A DNA stretch of 10,010 nt, from positions 1 to 10,010 of the forward strand of contig CAMWQK010000015.1 in the NCBI GenBank assembly GCA_947176445.1, written 5' to 3'. The position numbers were made by a program, and so were the translations under genes. Shown in pieces: positions 1 through 8,506 of the stretch. The notes below the pieces were generated by a model. The model saw only the letters and a program-made list of their open reading frames with translations. It was not told the origin of the DNA and did no database searches. The first letter of the stretch is position 1. Every line of letters begins with the position of its first letter. Source of the stretch: an uncultured Clostridia bacterium (GTDB lineage Bacteria; Bacillota; Clostridia; Christensenellales; Borkfalkiaceae).

Positions 1-116
1 TTTCGAGACTGTATGCGAAGTCCGTCTGCACCAATGTCGCAAGAGACAAAAAAGTTGCGGCGGAAAAACGCCTTATCCAAGCAATCCGCGCCAACCTCGA
101 CCGCTACGAGGGCTGA
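1..116 (+). CDS. C-terminal end of an unrecognised protein, cut by the window edge
   Basis: A frame is open from the left edge to a TGA at 114-116 and encodes about 37 residues, ending in ...RANLDRYEG. The stretch is rich in Lys, Arg, Ala and Glu and looks like an amphipathic C-terminal helix, with IQAIRANLDRY as the clearest helical part. Third-position GC is high (GCG, GTC, ATC, CGC, AAC, CTC, GAC), as in the certain genes of the window, and a strong terminator follows 47 bases later. Both points support real coding. Too little is present to name a family, and I make no functional claim. The gene is convergent with the sensor kinase at 221-3979 and shares its terminator. Confidence 0.55.
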   Translation, partial: SRLYAKSVCTNVARDKKVAAEKRLIQAIRANLDRYEG

Positions 117-163
117 AAAGAGCAGGTTTGCAGTAGACGGTACATCCGGAACTGCCGCCAAAT

Positions 164-201
164 AAAAATAATACGAACTGCTTCCAGTTCGTATTATTTT
201 T
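164..201. terminator. Bidirectional intrinsic terminator between convergent genes
   Basis: The hairpin is a perfect 17-bp stem (164-180 pairing with 185-201) closed by a CTTC loop; the core arm is AATACGAACTG. On the + strand the stem ends in a T-rich run to 203, serving the partial gene at the left edge. On the minus strand the complement of the A-rich left flank (161-169) gives a U-rich tail, serving the sensor kinase whose stop codon is at 221-223. One element therefore appears to end both convergent transcripts. Confidence 0.9.
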
Positions 202-220
202 TTCTTAAAATCAATCCGAT

Positions 221-3200
221 TTATGCGTTTTTCGTTTTCAGAATCTCTTCGAGCGTCTTCATCAGCTCGTCGATTTCGATCGGCTTCGCCGCAAATCCGT
301 CCATTCCCGAATCCAACGCCGCCTTTCTGTCCTCGTCAAAGGCATTCGCCGTCATCGCTACGATGGGGATCGACGCCTTCTTGGGATCGTCCAGCGCGCG
401 GATCGCTTTCGTTGCCTCGTATCCGTTCATGATAGGCATCTGAACGTCCATCAGAATGAGGTCGTACGTGCCCGCGGGCTTCTCCTTCATGCGCTCTACG
501 GCGATACTGCCGTCGTCTGCCGTGTCGATGACAAAACCCGCATCCTCCAGAATGGACTGCGCGATCTCCTGATTGAGCTCGTTGTCCTCTACGAGCAGAA
601 GCTTCTTTCCGTCGAAGTGCATCTCGGGCTTTTCCTCTTCCTGCGCGCTCTTCGGCGTTGCGTATGGCGCAGCCAGAACGCTCCGCAGCTCGGAGAGGAA
701 GAGCGGTTTGGAGCAGAACGCAGTCACGCCCGCTTCCCTCGCTTCCTTCTCGATATCCGACCAGTCGTAGGCGGTCAGAATAATCACCGGCGTCATGTCG
801 CCTATGATCTTGCGGATCCTGCGGACAAGCTCGATCCCGTTCATATCCGGCATGAGCCAGTCGATGATATAGGCGCTGTACGCCTCGTTTTGCTCTAAGG
901 CAAATTGCGTACGGATCACCGCCTCGTTCCCCAGCGTCGTCCAGTCGGGACGCATTCCGATGGTGGAGAGCATCTTGCTGACGCTGATACAGGTATTCAC
1001 GTCGTCGTCTACAACGAGCGCTCTAAGGTTCGCAAGCTGTTCGAGCCGCTGCGTCTCCACGGGCGCGTCGGCAACGCGGAAGCGGAAGTTCACAATGAAC
1101 TCCGAGCCCTTTCCGATCTCGCTCTCTACCGTGATCGTACCGTTCATCATGTAAACGATATTATTGGTGATGGCAAGCCCGAGACCCGTGCCCTGAATGC
1201 CGCTGACCGTCGACGTCTGTTCCCGCTCAAACGGCTCGAAGACGTGCTTCAAGAATTCGGGGCTCATTCCGATACCGGTATCCTTGACGCGGAATTCGTA
1301 GGAAGCATAGCCGTCCTGCGCCTCTGCCGTCTGGATCACACGAACGCTGACCATGCCGCCCGGCTTCGTGTACTTCATGGCGTTGCTCAGAATGTTTAGT
1401 AGCACCTGATTGAGACGGAGCTTATCGCAGATGATCGTCTCGTTCGTCACATCGAGCGTGTCGATGTAGAATTCCAGCTGCTTCGACTTGACGTCCGCCT
1501 GAACGATGGTTTTTAAGTCGTGCATGACTTCGGGAAGGCTGGTCTCCTTCTCCTCGATCTTGACCTTTCCGCTCTCGATACGGCTCATGTCCAGCACGTC
1601 GTTGATGAGACTGAGCAGGTGATTGCCCGAGGTCATGATCTTGCCGAGGTAGTCCTTGATCTGATCCTTGTTGTCGATATGCGTCACGGCAAGGGACGTA
1701 AATCCGATGATGGCGTTCATCGGCGTACGGATATCGTGAGACATGTTGTTGAGGAACGTGGTCTTTGCCTTGTTGGCGTACTGCGCCTGCGCGAGCGCCT
1801 CGGCAAGCACGTCCTTCTGCTCCTGCTCCTTGCGGATCACCTCGTCGATATTGCGGAAGCCCACGAGGATAAAGTCGTCGTGCTCCTTGTTCCTATCCGC
1901 GATCTTTAAGTAGGTGTATTGGAAGTGATGTATCTCTCCGTTTTCTACGACGCGATAGGTGCCGACGTACGAATTCTCTTCTTTCAGCTTCTCCCTTACG
2001 TTGTCCAGCGCAAGAGCTTTCCTGAGCTCTTCCTGATCTTCGGGATGGACGCGGTTGGGGATATACTTTTCGAGAAGTGTCGTGTAGTCGTACCCGTCCG
2101 ACGAATCCTTTTTCAGCCCGTCCGTCACATAGCCTTCGAGCTTGATAATACGGGCGGTGCCGAGCTCCTCGTTGACGGCATAGACGTTGGTATAGTCGCG
2201 GCTGAGCGCGCCCACGATGGCGAGCTGCTCCCCCATCTTCCTGTTCGTCTGCTCCGTTGTTTGCAGCATCTTTTTGCTCCAACGCCCGCGCAGATAGAGC
2301 GCGACGATGATACCCGCGATGAGAACGAGCAATAGCCCTACGATAATGAGGATCTCGGGGTTCGACTGGATATAATCGAGGAAGCCCAAGTCCTCGGAGA
2401 TGTACTCCAAAGCCAAACGGTTCAGCGTATCGTCGGGAACCTGTTTGATGCACTTATTGAGAATGGTGATGAGCTCGTGATCGGTATTCGCACTGACGTG
2501 CATACTGAAATTCGCGCTCATACCTTCCATCATGTTATAGGCAAGCGTGTTGCTCTTATCCCGATTGACAAACAACTGTGCGGTATAGGCATATACGTAG
2601 GCGGCATCCGCATCCCCGTTGAGTACGGCGCTCACCGCCTCCTCACTGGTCGCGCAATCCATGATCTCATGCCCTTCCAGAAGGTCCTGTTTGATGAGAT
2701 CCTTGCCCTGAGAAGCGCATACGGCGACGACCTCGATATCTTTGACGTTGACGTCCTTTCTGATCACCCGCGCGATGCTCGCCGTCATGTAGGTGTTCGT
2801 ATGGAAGCCGCGACCGTTGCTGTCCGCCGTAATGTCGTCGATCCCGATGCGGTCGATGACCACGTTGACTGTCTGATCTTCCAGCATACGGTTATAGTCG
2901 TCGCTGTCCTGGGGGGCGACGAGCTCATAGGGCAGCTCGGCAATTCTCATGAGCCTTCCGAAGTAGGCGGGCATGATGCCGTCCAGCTTCCCGTCCTCCA
3001 CGTAGGAGTAGGGCGCTCTTCCGCCGAGTGCCGTCACCTTGATGGTTTTCTCGCCGCTTTGCACCTGACGGATATATTCCTGCTCGTTCTCGGTAAAGGA
3101 CAGTCCGGAGGAATAATCCGCACCGTAGTACTTATAGAACAGCACGTTCTTCCAGTCGCCCTCGTTGAGATCCATCTGCTCGATCGCATAGTTGATCTCT

Positions 3201-3979
3201 TCGAGAAGCTCCGTGTCGCCCTTTCTGACGATGGCGTAGAAATCCGCTTCCTCGATGACGTCAAGCTCCTTTTCGTCCGTTGCCTTTCTGAGATTGCTGG
3301 AAAGGATCGCGTCGATTTTGCCCTCTTGCAGCGCATTGGCAAGGGCAGTGGTGTCCTCGAACTCCCGCGTCGTATAGGTAAATCCCTTATCCGCCGCAAA
3401 CTCTACGAGGCTCTGGTTCTGCGTACTGCCCGTTACCAAACCGACAATCATTCCGTTGTAGGACTTATAGTCTCCGCGGTGCATTTTTTTGTTGTTGACC
3501 TGAATCGAGAGAACGGTCTTGTTTCTGCCGATGGGCTGAGAAAAGTCGAACTTCGCTTCCCGATCCGGCGTTCTGCGGGCGGAGGTCACCACGTCGATTT
3601 CACCCTCTTCCAGCATCGTCTGCATGTCGCTCCACGACTTATCGAAGCCCGTGTAGATGAAATTGAGGTGCGAATATTCGGAGACGAGGTTCAAAAATTC
3701 AATGCCGTATCCCGTCAGACGCTTGCTCTCCGGATCCATATTGTGATAGCCGTCGAATTCGAAAACGCCGGCTTTATACGTCTTGCTGTTAATCCGCTCG
3801 CCCATGGCAAACGCCGTCGTAAGCGCCGACGGAATGAGGCAGGACAAGAGGAGAATCAGGCATACAGCAAGCGCCGAGACGATCTTCACGCACGCTATAC
3901 AGCGCGATCTGACGGCGGTATACACCGTCCCCTCTCCCCGCGCGCAAAATTGCTTTTTATGTTTTGAAGTGTTCTGCAT
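221..3979 (-). CDS. BvgS/EvgS-like hybrid sensor histidine kinase with tandem extracellular solute-binding domains and two receiver domains
   Basis: This is a 1252-residue membrane phosphorelay kinase. In order, at approximate positions: a basic N-terminal tail, then a hydrophobic signal-anchor segment (33-57); two bacterial extracellular solute-binding (family 3, Venus flytrap) domains (65-290 and 312-530); a membrane span (540-564, ILIIVGLLLVLIAGIIVALYL); a PAS-like region (590-725); and HisKA with the H-box NMSHDIRTPMNAIIGF, whose phospho-accepting residue is His748. HATPase follows, with N box NILSNAMKYT, G1 DTGIGM and G2 GTGLGL. Two receivers end the protein, with acceptors Asp1040 (DWLMPDMNG) and Asp1178 (MDVQMP), each keeping its acidic pair, Thr and Lys. 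No Hpt domain follows, so phosphotransfer beyond the receivers would need a separate protein. The start at 3979 is preferred because AAGGAG lies six bases upstream; the ATG at 3985 directly abuts that site. The ligand is unknown; amino acids or similar small molecules would suit the fold. It has its own promoter and lies downstream of the nuclease-fold gene. Confidence 0.93.
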   Translation of the reverse strand: MQNTSKHKKQFCARGEGTVYTAVRSRCIACVKIVSALAVCLILLLSCLIPSALTTAFAMGERINSKTYKAGVFEFDGYHNMDPESKRLTGYGIEFLNLVSEYSHLNFIYTGFDKSWSDMQTMLEEGEIDVVTSARRTPDREAKFDFSQPIGRNKTVLSIQVNNKKMHRGDYKSYNGMIVGLVTGSTQNQSLVEFAADKGFTYTTREFEDTTALANALQEGKIDAILSSNLRKATDEKELDVIEEADFYAIVRKGDTELLEEINYAIEQMDLNEGDWKNVLFYKYYGADYSSGLSFTENEQEYIRQVQSGEKTIKVTALGGRAPYSYVEDGKLDGIMPAYFGRLMRIAELPYELVAPQDSDDYNRMLEDQTVNVVIDRIGIDDITADSNGRGFHTNTYMTASIARVIRKDVNVKDIEVVAVCASQGKDLIKQDLLEGHEIMDCATSEEAVSAVLNGDADAAYVYAYTAQLFVNRDKSNTLAYNMMEGMSANFSMHVSANTDHELITILNKCIKQVPDDTLNRLALEYISEDLGFLDYIQSNPEILIIVGLLLVLIAGIIVALYLRGRWSKKMLQTTEQTNRKMGEQLAIVGALSRDYTNVYAVNEELGTARIIKLEGYVTDGLKKDSSDGYDYTTLLEKYIPNRVHPEDQEELRKALALDNVREKLKEENSYVGTYRVVENGEIHHFQYTYLKIADRNKEHDDFILVGFRNIDEVIRKEQEQKDVLAEALAQAQYANKAKTTFLNNMSHDIRTPMNAIIGFTSLAVTHIDNKDQIKDYLGKIMTSGNHLLSLINDVLDMSRIESGKVKIEEKETSLPEVMHDLKTIVQADVKSKQLEFYIDTLDVTNETIICDKLRLNQVLLNILSNAMKYTKPGGMVSVRVIQTAEAQDGYASYEFRVKDTGIGMSPEFLKHVFEPFEREQTSTVSGIQGTGLGLAITNNIVYMMNGTITVESEIGKGSEFIVNFRFRVADAPVETQRLEQLANLRALVVDDDVNTCISVSKMLSTIGMRPDWTTLGNEAVIRTQFALEQNEAYSAYIIDWLMPDMNGIELVRRIRKIIGDMTPVIILTAYDWSDIEKEAREAGVTAFCSKPLFLSELRSVLAAPYATPKSAQEEEKPEMHFDGKKLLLVEDNELNQEIAQSILEDAGFVIDTADDGSIAVERMKEKPAGTYDLILMDVQMPIMNGYEATKAIRALDDPKKASIPIVAMTANAFDEDRKAALDSGMDGFAAKPIEIDELMKTLEEILKTKNA

Positions 3980-3985
3980 ACACAT

Positions 3986-3991
3986 CTCCTT
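3986..3991 (-). promoter_or_regulatory. Ribosome binding site that decides the sensor kinase start
   Basis: The minus strand reads AAGGAG, then ATGTGT, then ATG. The first ATG (3985) touches the Shine-Dalgarno sequence and the second (3979) is spaced by six bases, so 3979 is the likely start. Confidence 0.75.
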
Positions 3992-4054
3992 GTCGAGCCC
4001 AAGCTATTTATCGCCGTACGATCATCGGCTTTGAAAAAATATATCTGTTATTAA

Positions 4055-4083
4055 AGTATACTAAACGATAGAAAAACTGTCAA
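4055..4083 (-). promoter_or_regulatory. Sigma-A-type promoter of the sensor kinase gene
   Basis: On the minus strand TTGACA (4083-4078) is followed by a 17-base spacer and TATACT (4060-4055). The -35 is consensus and the -10 differs at one base. The predicted start near 4048 gives a leader of roughly 70 bases before the kinase ATG. The leader contains a small GCCG/CGGC dyad near 4013-4029, but I recognise no riboswitch in it. The promoter lies in the 156-base gap after the nuclease-fold gene, so the kinase can be transcribed on its own. No strong terminator is visible in that gap, so read-through from upstream is also possible. Confidence 0.8.
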
Positions 4084-4141
4084 TCGATTTCGACACAATT
4101 CAGTAAAGCCGCCGCCAACGGCACGTGGCGTATTCCCGATT

Positions 4142-5299
4142 TTATCCGAGGACAAACGTCATCTTCACGGGGTTATGATCGGAGAAGGCAAAGTCCGTAT
4201 CGATGATCTGCACCCCTTCCACCGTAACGTTGTCCGAGACGATAAACCCGTCTATCACGCACGTATAGTCCTTGCCGCGCTCCCACACGACGTCCGCGCC
4301 GCGGCACGAACCTACTTCGGAATTCGTATCCGCAACGATGGAAAAATGCGCGGGGATATCCTCTTGATCGTATGTATTCACCCAAGGCGGCACCTGCTGA
4401 TCGCTGGGGAACTTCTCTAAATTCCCGATGAGATCCTGATTGAAATCGCCGCCCGCGATCACGTAGTAGCCCTTCTCGTACTCGCTCGTGAGCACCCCTT
4501 TGAGAAGCTCCGCCTGCTGCTTGCGAATGACTCCGCCCTCGTCGTATGCCGACATGTGCAGGGAGATGACGGACAGCGTGCCGCCGTTTTCGACGGGAAT
4601 ATGCGTGATGGAAAAACAGCGGTCAAGATCGGTGAACTTGGAGAACCCGTCCGCAATCGGGAAGGCGTATCGCGTGCTGTCGGCAATGCGGTACTTGCTC
4701 AGCGTCATGATACCCGCGTTGTTCTTGCCGTGAGGGTCGCCGAACGGATAAAAAAGATAACTGCTGTGATAGTTGACGGCGAGCGTCGAAGCGTAGCCTG
4801 CAAGCCCCGAAAAGTACACCCGCTCGTCTACCCCGTAGCTGCGCGAGGAATCGTAGTCCACTTCCTGAATGATCGCAAAATCGGGGCTGTGCTCTTTGAC
4901 GATCCCCGACGAGCCGCCGATGTTCTTCTCGACGTCCGCCTTGGAGATGGCTTTACCGTATTTGCCCTGCGTGGGCGTTCCGTCCTTCATGATGCCCGTG
5001 TCCATAAAGAACGTATACTCGGGGCTGTATGCGCCGAAGCCGACGTTGTAGGTCATGACGGTATACGGCGTGCCCGTCGTCGCCTTCACCTCAATATTGT
5101 TGCTCACTTCCAGCGGGAGATTGTCCTCTAAGCGGTAGTATCCGCAGATGACGTATAAGAGATAGATAACCACCGTAAGGACAAAGAGAACGACAAGTCC
5201 CACCGCCGTAAACGCAGTGATGAGCGCCGCTTTTTTGCCCTTCGTGAGTTGTTTTTTCGGCTTTTTGCCGCCTTGTCCCTGTACTTCAATTTCCGTCAT
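4142..5299 (-). CDS. Membrane-anchored endonuclease/exonuclease/phosphatase (EEP) family protein
   Basis: A 385-residue protein with a short Lys-rich cytoplasmic N-terminus, one membrane span (about 24-52, ending VVIYLLYVICGYY), and an EEP-fold domain from about residue 78 to the end. By the positive-inside rule the catalytic domain should lie outside the cell. The metal-dependent hydrolase motifs are complete: MTYNVG (Asn85), QEVD (Glu146), SLHMSAYD (His248), GGDFNQD (Asp285, Asn287) and SDHNP (Asp374, His375). An active enzyme is therefore expected. The family covers DNases, AP endonucleases, sphingomyelinases and inositol-phosphate phosphatases; sequence alone does not fix the substrate, and an extracellular nuclease or phosphodiesterase is the broadest safe reading. 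An insert between the Asn and Glu motifs (about 90-130) is rich in Gly, Lys and Asp. The start is supported by AGAGGA seven bases upstream (5307-5312). It lies upstream of the hybrid kinase in the same direction, which may link the two through envelope or nutrient sensing. Confidence 0.88.
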   Translation of the reverse strand: MTEIEVQGQGGKKPKKQLTKGKKAALITAFTAVGLVVLFVLTVVIYLLYVICGYYRLEDNLPLEVSNNIEVKATTGTPYTVMTYNVGFGAYSPEYTFFMDTGIMKDGTPTQGKYGKAISKADVEKNIGGSSGIVKEHSPDFAIIQEVDYDSSRSYGVDERVYFSGLAGYASTLAVNYHSSYLFYPFGDPHGKNNAGIMTLSKYRIADSTRYAFPIADGFSKFTDLDRCFSITHIPVENGGTLSVISLHMSAYDEGGVIRKQQAELLKGVLTSEYEKGYYVIAGGDFNQDLIGNLEKFPSDQQVPPWVNTYDQEDIPAHFSIVADTNSEVGSCRGADVVWERGKDYTCVIDGFIVSDNVTVEGVQIIDTDFAFSDHNPVKMTFVLG

Positions 5300-5325
5300 G
5301 ATTTTATCCTCTGTGCTATACTATC

Positions 5326-5354
5326 ACTATACAATATTTCTCCGTGCATGTCAA
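5326..5354 (-). promoter_or_regulatory. Sigma-A-type promoter of the EEP family gene
   Basis: On the minus strand TTGACA (5354-5349), a 17-base spacer and TATAGT (5331-5326) make a near-consensus promoter. The predicted start near 5319 gives a leader of about 20 bases. It sits just after the dnaJ terminator, so this gene is transcriptionally separate from the chaperone operon. Confidence 0.82.
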
Positions 5355-5375
5355 TACCGCGGGCAAAAATAAGAA

Positions 5376-5397
5376 AGAGCCGATGAAAATCGGCTCT
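5376..5397 (-). terminator. Intrinsic terminator of the grpE-dnaK-dnaJ operon
   Basis: A 9-bp stem (arm AGAGCCGAT) with a four-base loop begins five bases after the dnaJ stop codon. On the minus strand it is followed by a T-rich tail, TTCTTATTTTT (to about 5365). It separates the chaperone operon from the EEP gene promoter about 20 bases further on. Confidence 0.88.
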
Positions 5398-5402
5398 CAA
5401 TT

Positions 5403-6548
5403 TTACTTGCTGTACGGGTCTTTTCCGTAGAGGGCGTTCACGCTGTCTGCAAACTTCTTTGCCTTGTCGAACTGCTTGACGTCGAACAGCTCCGCCGCGT
5501 CTTCGAGGCGCTTCTTTTGTTCGCGCGTGAGCTTGGTGGGCATCTCCACGAATACGCGCAGATACATGTTGCCCGTGCCGCTGCGCGCCTTGATTCCCTT
5601 TCCGCGGATGAGGAACGTCGTCCCCGGTTGCGTGCCCTCGGGAATGTTATAGTTGAACGTACTGTCGAGATCGGGCACTTTGACCGTGCCACCGAGCACC
5701 GCCGTCATGAAGGGAATGGGCAGATCGACGTAGAGGTCCATCTCCTTGCGCTGGAAGATCTTATGCGGCTCGACGCGGAACACGACGATGAGGTCGCCCG
5801 CAGGTCCGCCGCCCGGTCCCGCCTGACCCGCGCCGCGCTTGCGGATATACGAGTTGGTGTTGACGCCCGCGGGAATATCCAGCCGAACACGCGTTTCGCA
5901 ACGCTTGGTGCCCTTGCCGCGGCAGCTCGTGCACTTCTCGACGATGATCTTGCCGGTGCCGCCGCACGTGGGGCAGGCGCCTACGCGCACCGTTCTGCCG
6001 AACATAGTATCCTGCGCAAACCGTACCTGACCGCTGCCGTTACACTTGCTGCACTTGATGAACGACGTACCGTCCTTCGCGCCCGTTCCGTGGCACGCGG
6101 AGCAGACCTCGTCGCGCGTATAGGCGATCTCTCTGACGCAGCCCTTCGCCGCGTCCATAAAGGAGAGCGACATCTCGCGCTGCACGTCCTCGCCCGTCGC
6201 GTCGCGCTGAACCGCGCCGCCCGCGCCGCCGAAGCCCTGAAAGATGGAATCGAAGATATCGCCAAAGCCGCCGAACCCCCCGGGGAAGCCCCCGCCGGGG
6301 AAACCGCCGCCTGCGCCGCCCATACCGGGGTGCGCCTGCTCGTAGTCGTACGCCGCGCGCTTCTGCTTATCGGAGAGCGTCTCGTTCGCCTCGTTGATCT
6401 CCTTGAACTTCTCCGCCGCCTCGGGATCGTCGGGGTGAAGGTCGGGGTGATACTGCTTGACGAGCTTTTTATACGCCGCCTTGATCTCATCATCCGTCGC
6501 CGTCTTGGACACGCCGAGAATGTCGTAATAATTTTTTTTGTCTGCCAT
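5403..6548 (-). CDS. dnaJ: Chaperone protein DnaJ (Hsp40 type I)
   Basis: The 381-residue co-chaperone delivers unfolded substrates to DnaK and stimulates its ATPase in the cytoplasm. All type I parts are present: the J domain (about 4-70) with the HPD motif at 34-36; a Gly/Phe-rich linker with repeats such as GGGFPGGGFPGGFGGFG; the zinc domain with four intact motifs, CSACHGTG, CSKCNGSG, CPTCGGTG and CTSCRGKG; and the C-terminal substrate-binding beta domains ending at ...ALYGKDPYSK. The length is typical of the family. The frame runs open upstream to a TTG at 6614, but the start is set at the ATG at 6548: MADKKNYYDILGV is the normal DnaJ N-terminus, and AGAGGA lies six bases before it (6555-6560). 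It is the third gene of the operon, separated from dnaK by an unusually long 152-base gap that contains a hairpin. Confidence 0.97.
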   Translation of the reverse strand: MADKKNYYDILGVSKTATDDEIKAAYKKLVKQYHPDLHPDDPEAAEKFKEINEANETLSDKQKRAAYDYEQAHPGMGGAGGGFPGGGFPGGFGGFGDIFDSIFQGFGGAGGAVQRDATGEDVQREMSLSFMDAAKGCVREIAYTRDEVCSACHGTGAKDGTSFIKCSKCNGSGQVRFAQDTMFGRTVRVGACPTCGGTGKIIVEKCTSCRGKGTKRCETRVRLDIPAGVNTNSYIRKRGAGQAGPGGGPAGDLIVVFRVEPHKIFQRKEMDLYVDLPIPFMTAVLGGTVKVPDLDSTFNYNIPEGTQPGTTFLIRGKGIKARSGTGNMYLRVFVEMPTKLTREQKKRLEDAAELFDVKQFDKAKKFADSVNALYGKDPYSK

Positions 6549-6700
6549 AACGTTTCCTCTGTGGCAACCCGCGCAAAACAGTCTCCGCCTGCGCAAAAAT
6601 TGCGTTCCTTCCAAACATGCCGAAAGCGGCGTACGCTTTTTAGCCTACTCGCCGCTTAGACATTTTATGAAAAAGTTTTCGTATAAGTTCTTAGATCCGC
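6549..6700 (-). other. Structured 152-base dnaK-dnaJ intergenic region
   Basis: The gap holds an inverted repeat with 8-bp perfect arms, AAGCGGCG (6657-6650, minus strand) and CGCCGCTT (6631-6624), around an 18-base loop. No T run follows the hairpin in the dnaJ direction, so it is a poor intrinsic terminator. An RNA-processing or stability element within a polycistronic mRNA is a reasonable inference. Nearer dnaJ, the octamer GCGCAAAA occurs twice on the + strand (6570-6600 area). I find no convincing promoter for dnaJ here, so dnaJ is most likely co-transcribed with dnaK. Confidence 0.5.
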
Positions 6701-8497
6701 TTACTGGTGGAACTCGGTATCGCCGTCGTCCGCGCTCGGAGCTTCTTCGCCGCCCTGCGCCGCAGACTGCTGATACATCTTCTGGAAGATGGGCTGGATC
6801 TCGCCCGAGAGCTTGTCGTAAGCCGCCTTGTAGCGCTCCTCGTCGTCCGATTCAAGCTCCTTCTTCGCGTCCTCGACCGCCGCAGTGAGCGCCGCCTTGT
6901 CGTCCTCCGAAAGCTTGTCGCCCGCGTCTCTGAGCGTCTGCTCGACACTGAAAATGAGACCGTCGAGCTTGTTGTGCGCCTCCACCTTCTGCTTGCGCTT
7001 CTTGTCCTCTTCCGCGTACTGCTCCGCGTCCTTGACCGCCTTGTTGATCTCGTCCTCGGAGAGGTTGGTCGAAGAGGTGATGGTGATATCGGTGCTCTTG
7101 CCCGTGTTCAGATCCTTCGCCTCGACGTGCACGATACCGTTCGCGTCCACGTCGAAGGTGACTTCGATCTGCGGAATGCCGCGGGGTGCGGGCGCAATGC
7201 CGTTGAGCATAAATCTGCCCATCGTCTTGTTGTCGCGGCAGAACTCGCGCTCGCCCTGCAGGATGTGCACTTCTACGCTCGTCTGATTGTCCGCCGCCGT
7301 GGAGAACACCTGACTCTTCTTGACGGGAATGGTCGTGTTGCGGTCGATGAGGCGGGTGAATACGCCGCCGAGCGTCTCGATACCGAGCGAGAGCGGCATG
7401 ACGTCGAGAAGGAGCACGTCCTTGACTTCGCCCGTTAAGACGCCGCCCTGAATTGCCGCGCCGATCGCGACGCATTCATCGGGGTTGATGCCCTTGAAGG
7501 GCTCCTTGCCCGTGAGCTGTTTTACCTTTGCTACGACGGCGGGGACACGCGTCGAGCCGCCGACGAGAATGACCTTGTCGATATCGTTATAGGAAAGTCC
7601 CGCGTCCTTCATCGCAAGGCGCATGGGCTCTGCCGTCTTTTCGATGAGATCGGCAATGAGTGCCTCGAATTTCTGACGGGAAATTTCAAGGTCGAGGTGC
7701 GCCGCACCCGATTCCGTCATCGCAATGAAGGGAAGGTTGACCGTGGTCGTGGTCATGCCGGAGAGCTCGATCTTCGCCTTCTCGGCTGCCTCTTTGAGAC
7801 GCTGCATGGCAACCTTATCCTTGGAGAGGTCGACGCCGTTGCTCTTTTTGAACTCGCCCACCATGTAGTCCATGAGACGCTTATCGAAGTCGTCGCCGCC
7901 AAGCATGTTGTTACCGTTGGTTGCGAGCACTTCGAACACGCCGTCGGAAATTTCGAGAATGGAGACGTCGAACGTACCGCCGCCGAGGTCGTAGATCATG
8001 ACCTTGCTGTTCTCCTTGTCTTTATCGAGACCGTAGGAAAGCGCCGCAGCCGTGGGCTCGTTGATGATACGCAGCACATTGAGACCCGCGATCTTGCCCG
8101 CGTCCTTGGTCGCCTGACGCTGTGCGTCGGTGAAGTATGCGGGGCAGGTGATGACTGCGTCCGTTACCTTCGAGCCAAGATATGCTTCCGCGTCCGCTTT
8201 GAGCTTAGAAAGCGTCATTGCGGAGATCTCCTGCGGGGAATACGACTTATCGTCGATCTTTACTTTATGATCCGAACCCATGTGACGCTTGATCGAGCTG
8301 ATCGTCTTGTCGGGGTTGGCAACCGCCTGATGCTTTGCCACCTGACCGACGACGCGCGATCCGTCCTTCTGGAATGCGACGACCGAGGGGGTCGTGCGCG
8401 AGCCCTCTGCGTTCGTGATGACGACGGGCTCGCCGCCCTCCATCACTGCTACGCAGGAGTTGGTTGTTCCCAAATCAATTCCGATTACCTTAGACAT
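6701..8497 (-). CDS. dnaK: Molecular chaperone DnaK (Hsp70)
   Basis: The 598-residue ATP-dependent chaperone binds exposed hydrophobic segments in a cycle driven by DnaJ and GrpE. Visible signatures are the first phosphate loop [13 protein letters not shown] at the N-terminus, the second [12 protein letters not shown], the adenosine-binding [13 protein letters not shown], the linker region with [19 protein letters not shown], and the beta-sandwich segment [21 protein letters not shown] helical lid follows, rich in Lys, Glu and Asp. The length fits the Gram-positive type that lacks the insert in the ATPase domain. The C-terminus ends DDGDTEFHQ rather than the common acidic EEV/EEVDD-type tail. 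AAGGAG (8509-8514) lies 11 bases before the start, slightly long spacing but strong. It is 27 bases downstream of grpE and clearly in the same operon. Confidence 0.98.
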   Translation of the reverse strand: MSKVIGIDLGTTNSCVAVMEGGEPVVITNAEGSRTTPSVVAFQKDGSRVVGQVAKHQAVANPDKTISSIKRHMGSDHKVKIDDKSYSPQEISAMTLSKLKADAEAYLGSKVTDAVITCPAYFTDAQRQATKDAGKIAGLNVLRIINEPTAAALSYGLDKDKENSKVMIYDLGGGTFDVSILEISDGVFEVLATNGNNMLGGDDFDKRLMDYMVGEFKKSNGVDLSKDKVAMQRLKEAAEKAKIELSGMTTTTVNLPFIAMTESGAAHLDLEISRQKFEALIADLIEKTAEPMRLAMKDAGLSYNDIDKVILVGGSTRVPAVVAKVKQLTGKEPFKGINPDECVAIGAAIQGGVLTGEVKDVLLLDVMPLSLGIETLGGVFTRLIDRNTTIPVKKSQVFSTAADNQTSVEVHILQGEREFCRDNKTMGRFMLNGIAPAPRGIPQIEVTFDVDANGIVHVEAKDLNTGKSTDITITSSTNLSEDEINKAVKDAEQYAEEDKKRKQKVEAHNKLDGLIFSVEQTLRDAGDKLSEDDKAALTAAVEDAKKELESDDEERYKAAYDKLSGEIQPIFQKMYQQSAAQGGEEAPSADDGDTEFHQ

Positions 8498-8506
8498 AAT
8501 ATAATT

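Noticed and set aside
2477..3967. 496-codon open frame on the + strand opposite the sensor kinase
   Set aside because: It lies wholly antisense to a kinase with recognisable domains. The translation has no family signature and is rich in His, Arg, Val and Asp, as expected from the reverse of GC-rich codons. No ribosome binding site was noted.
4013..4029. Possible riboswitch in the sensor kinase leader
   Set aside because: The leader is about 70 bases with only a 4-bp GCCG/CGGC stem. No conserved riboswitch core such as a c-di-GMP aptamer is recognisable.
4111..4136. Possible terminator after the EEP family gene
   Set aside because: Only 4-5 bp GC stems form and no T run follows on the minus strand, so I did not call a terminator.
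6549..6614. 22-residue N-terminal extension of DnaJ from a TTG at 6614
   Set aside because: The added residues (EGTQFLRRRRLFCAGCHRG) do not resemble a J-domain start, and the ATG at 6548 has a well-placed AGAGGA and the normal MADKKNYYDILG beginning.
5517..6659. 380-codon open frame on the + strand opposite dnaJ
   Set aside because: It is the antisense of a fully conserved DnaJ. Its Ala/Arg-rich low-complexity translation is typical of a shadow frame.
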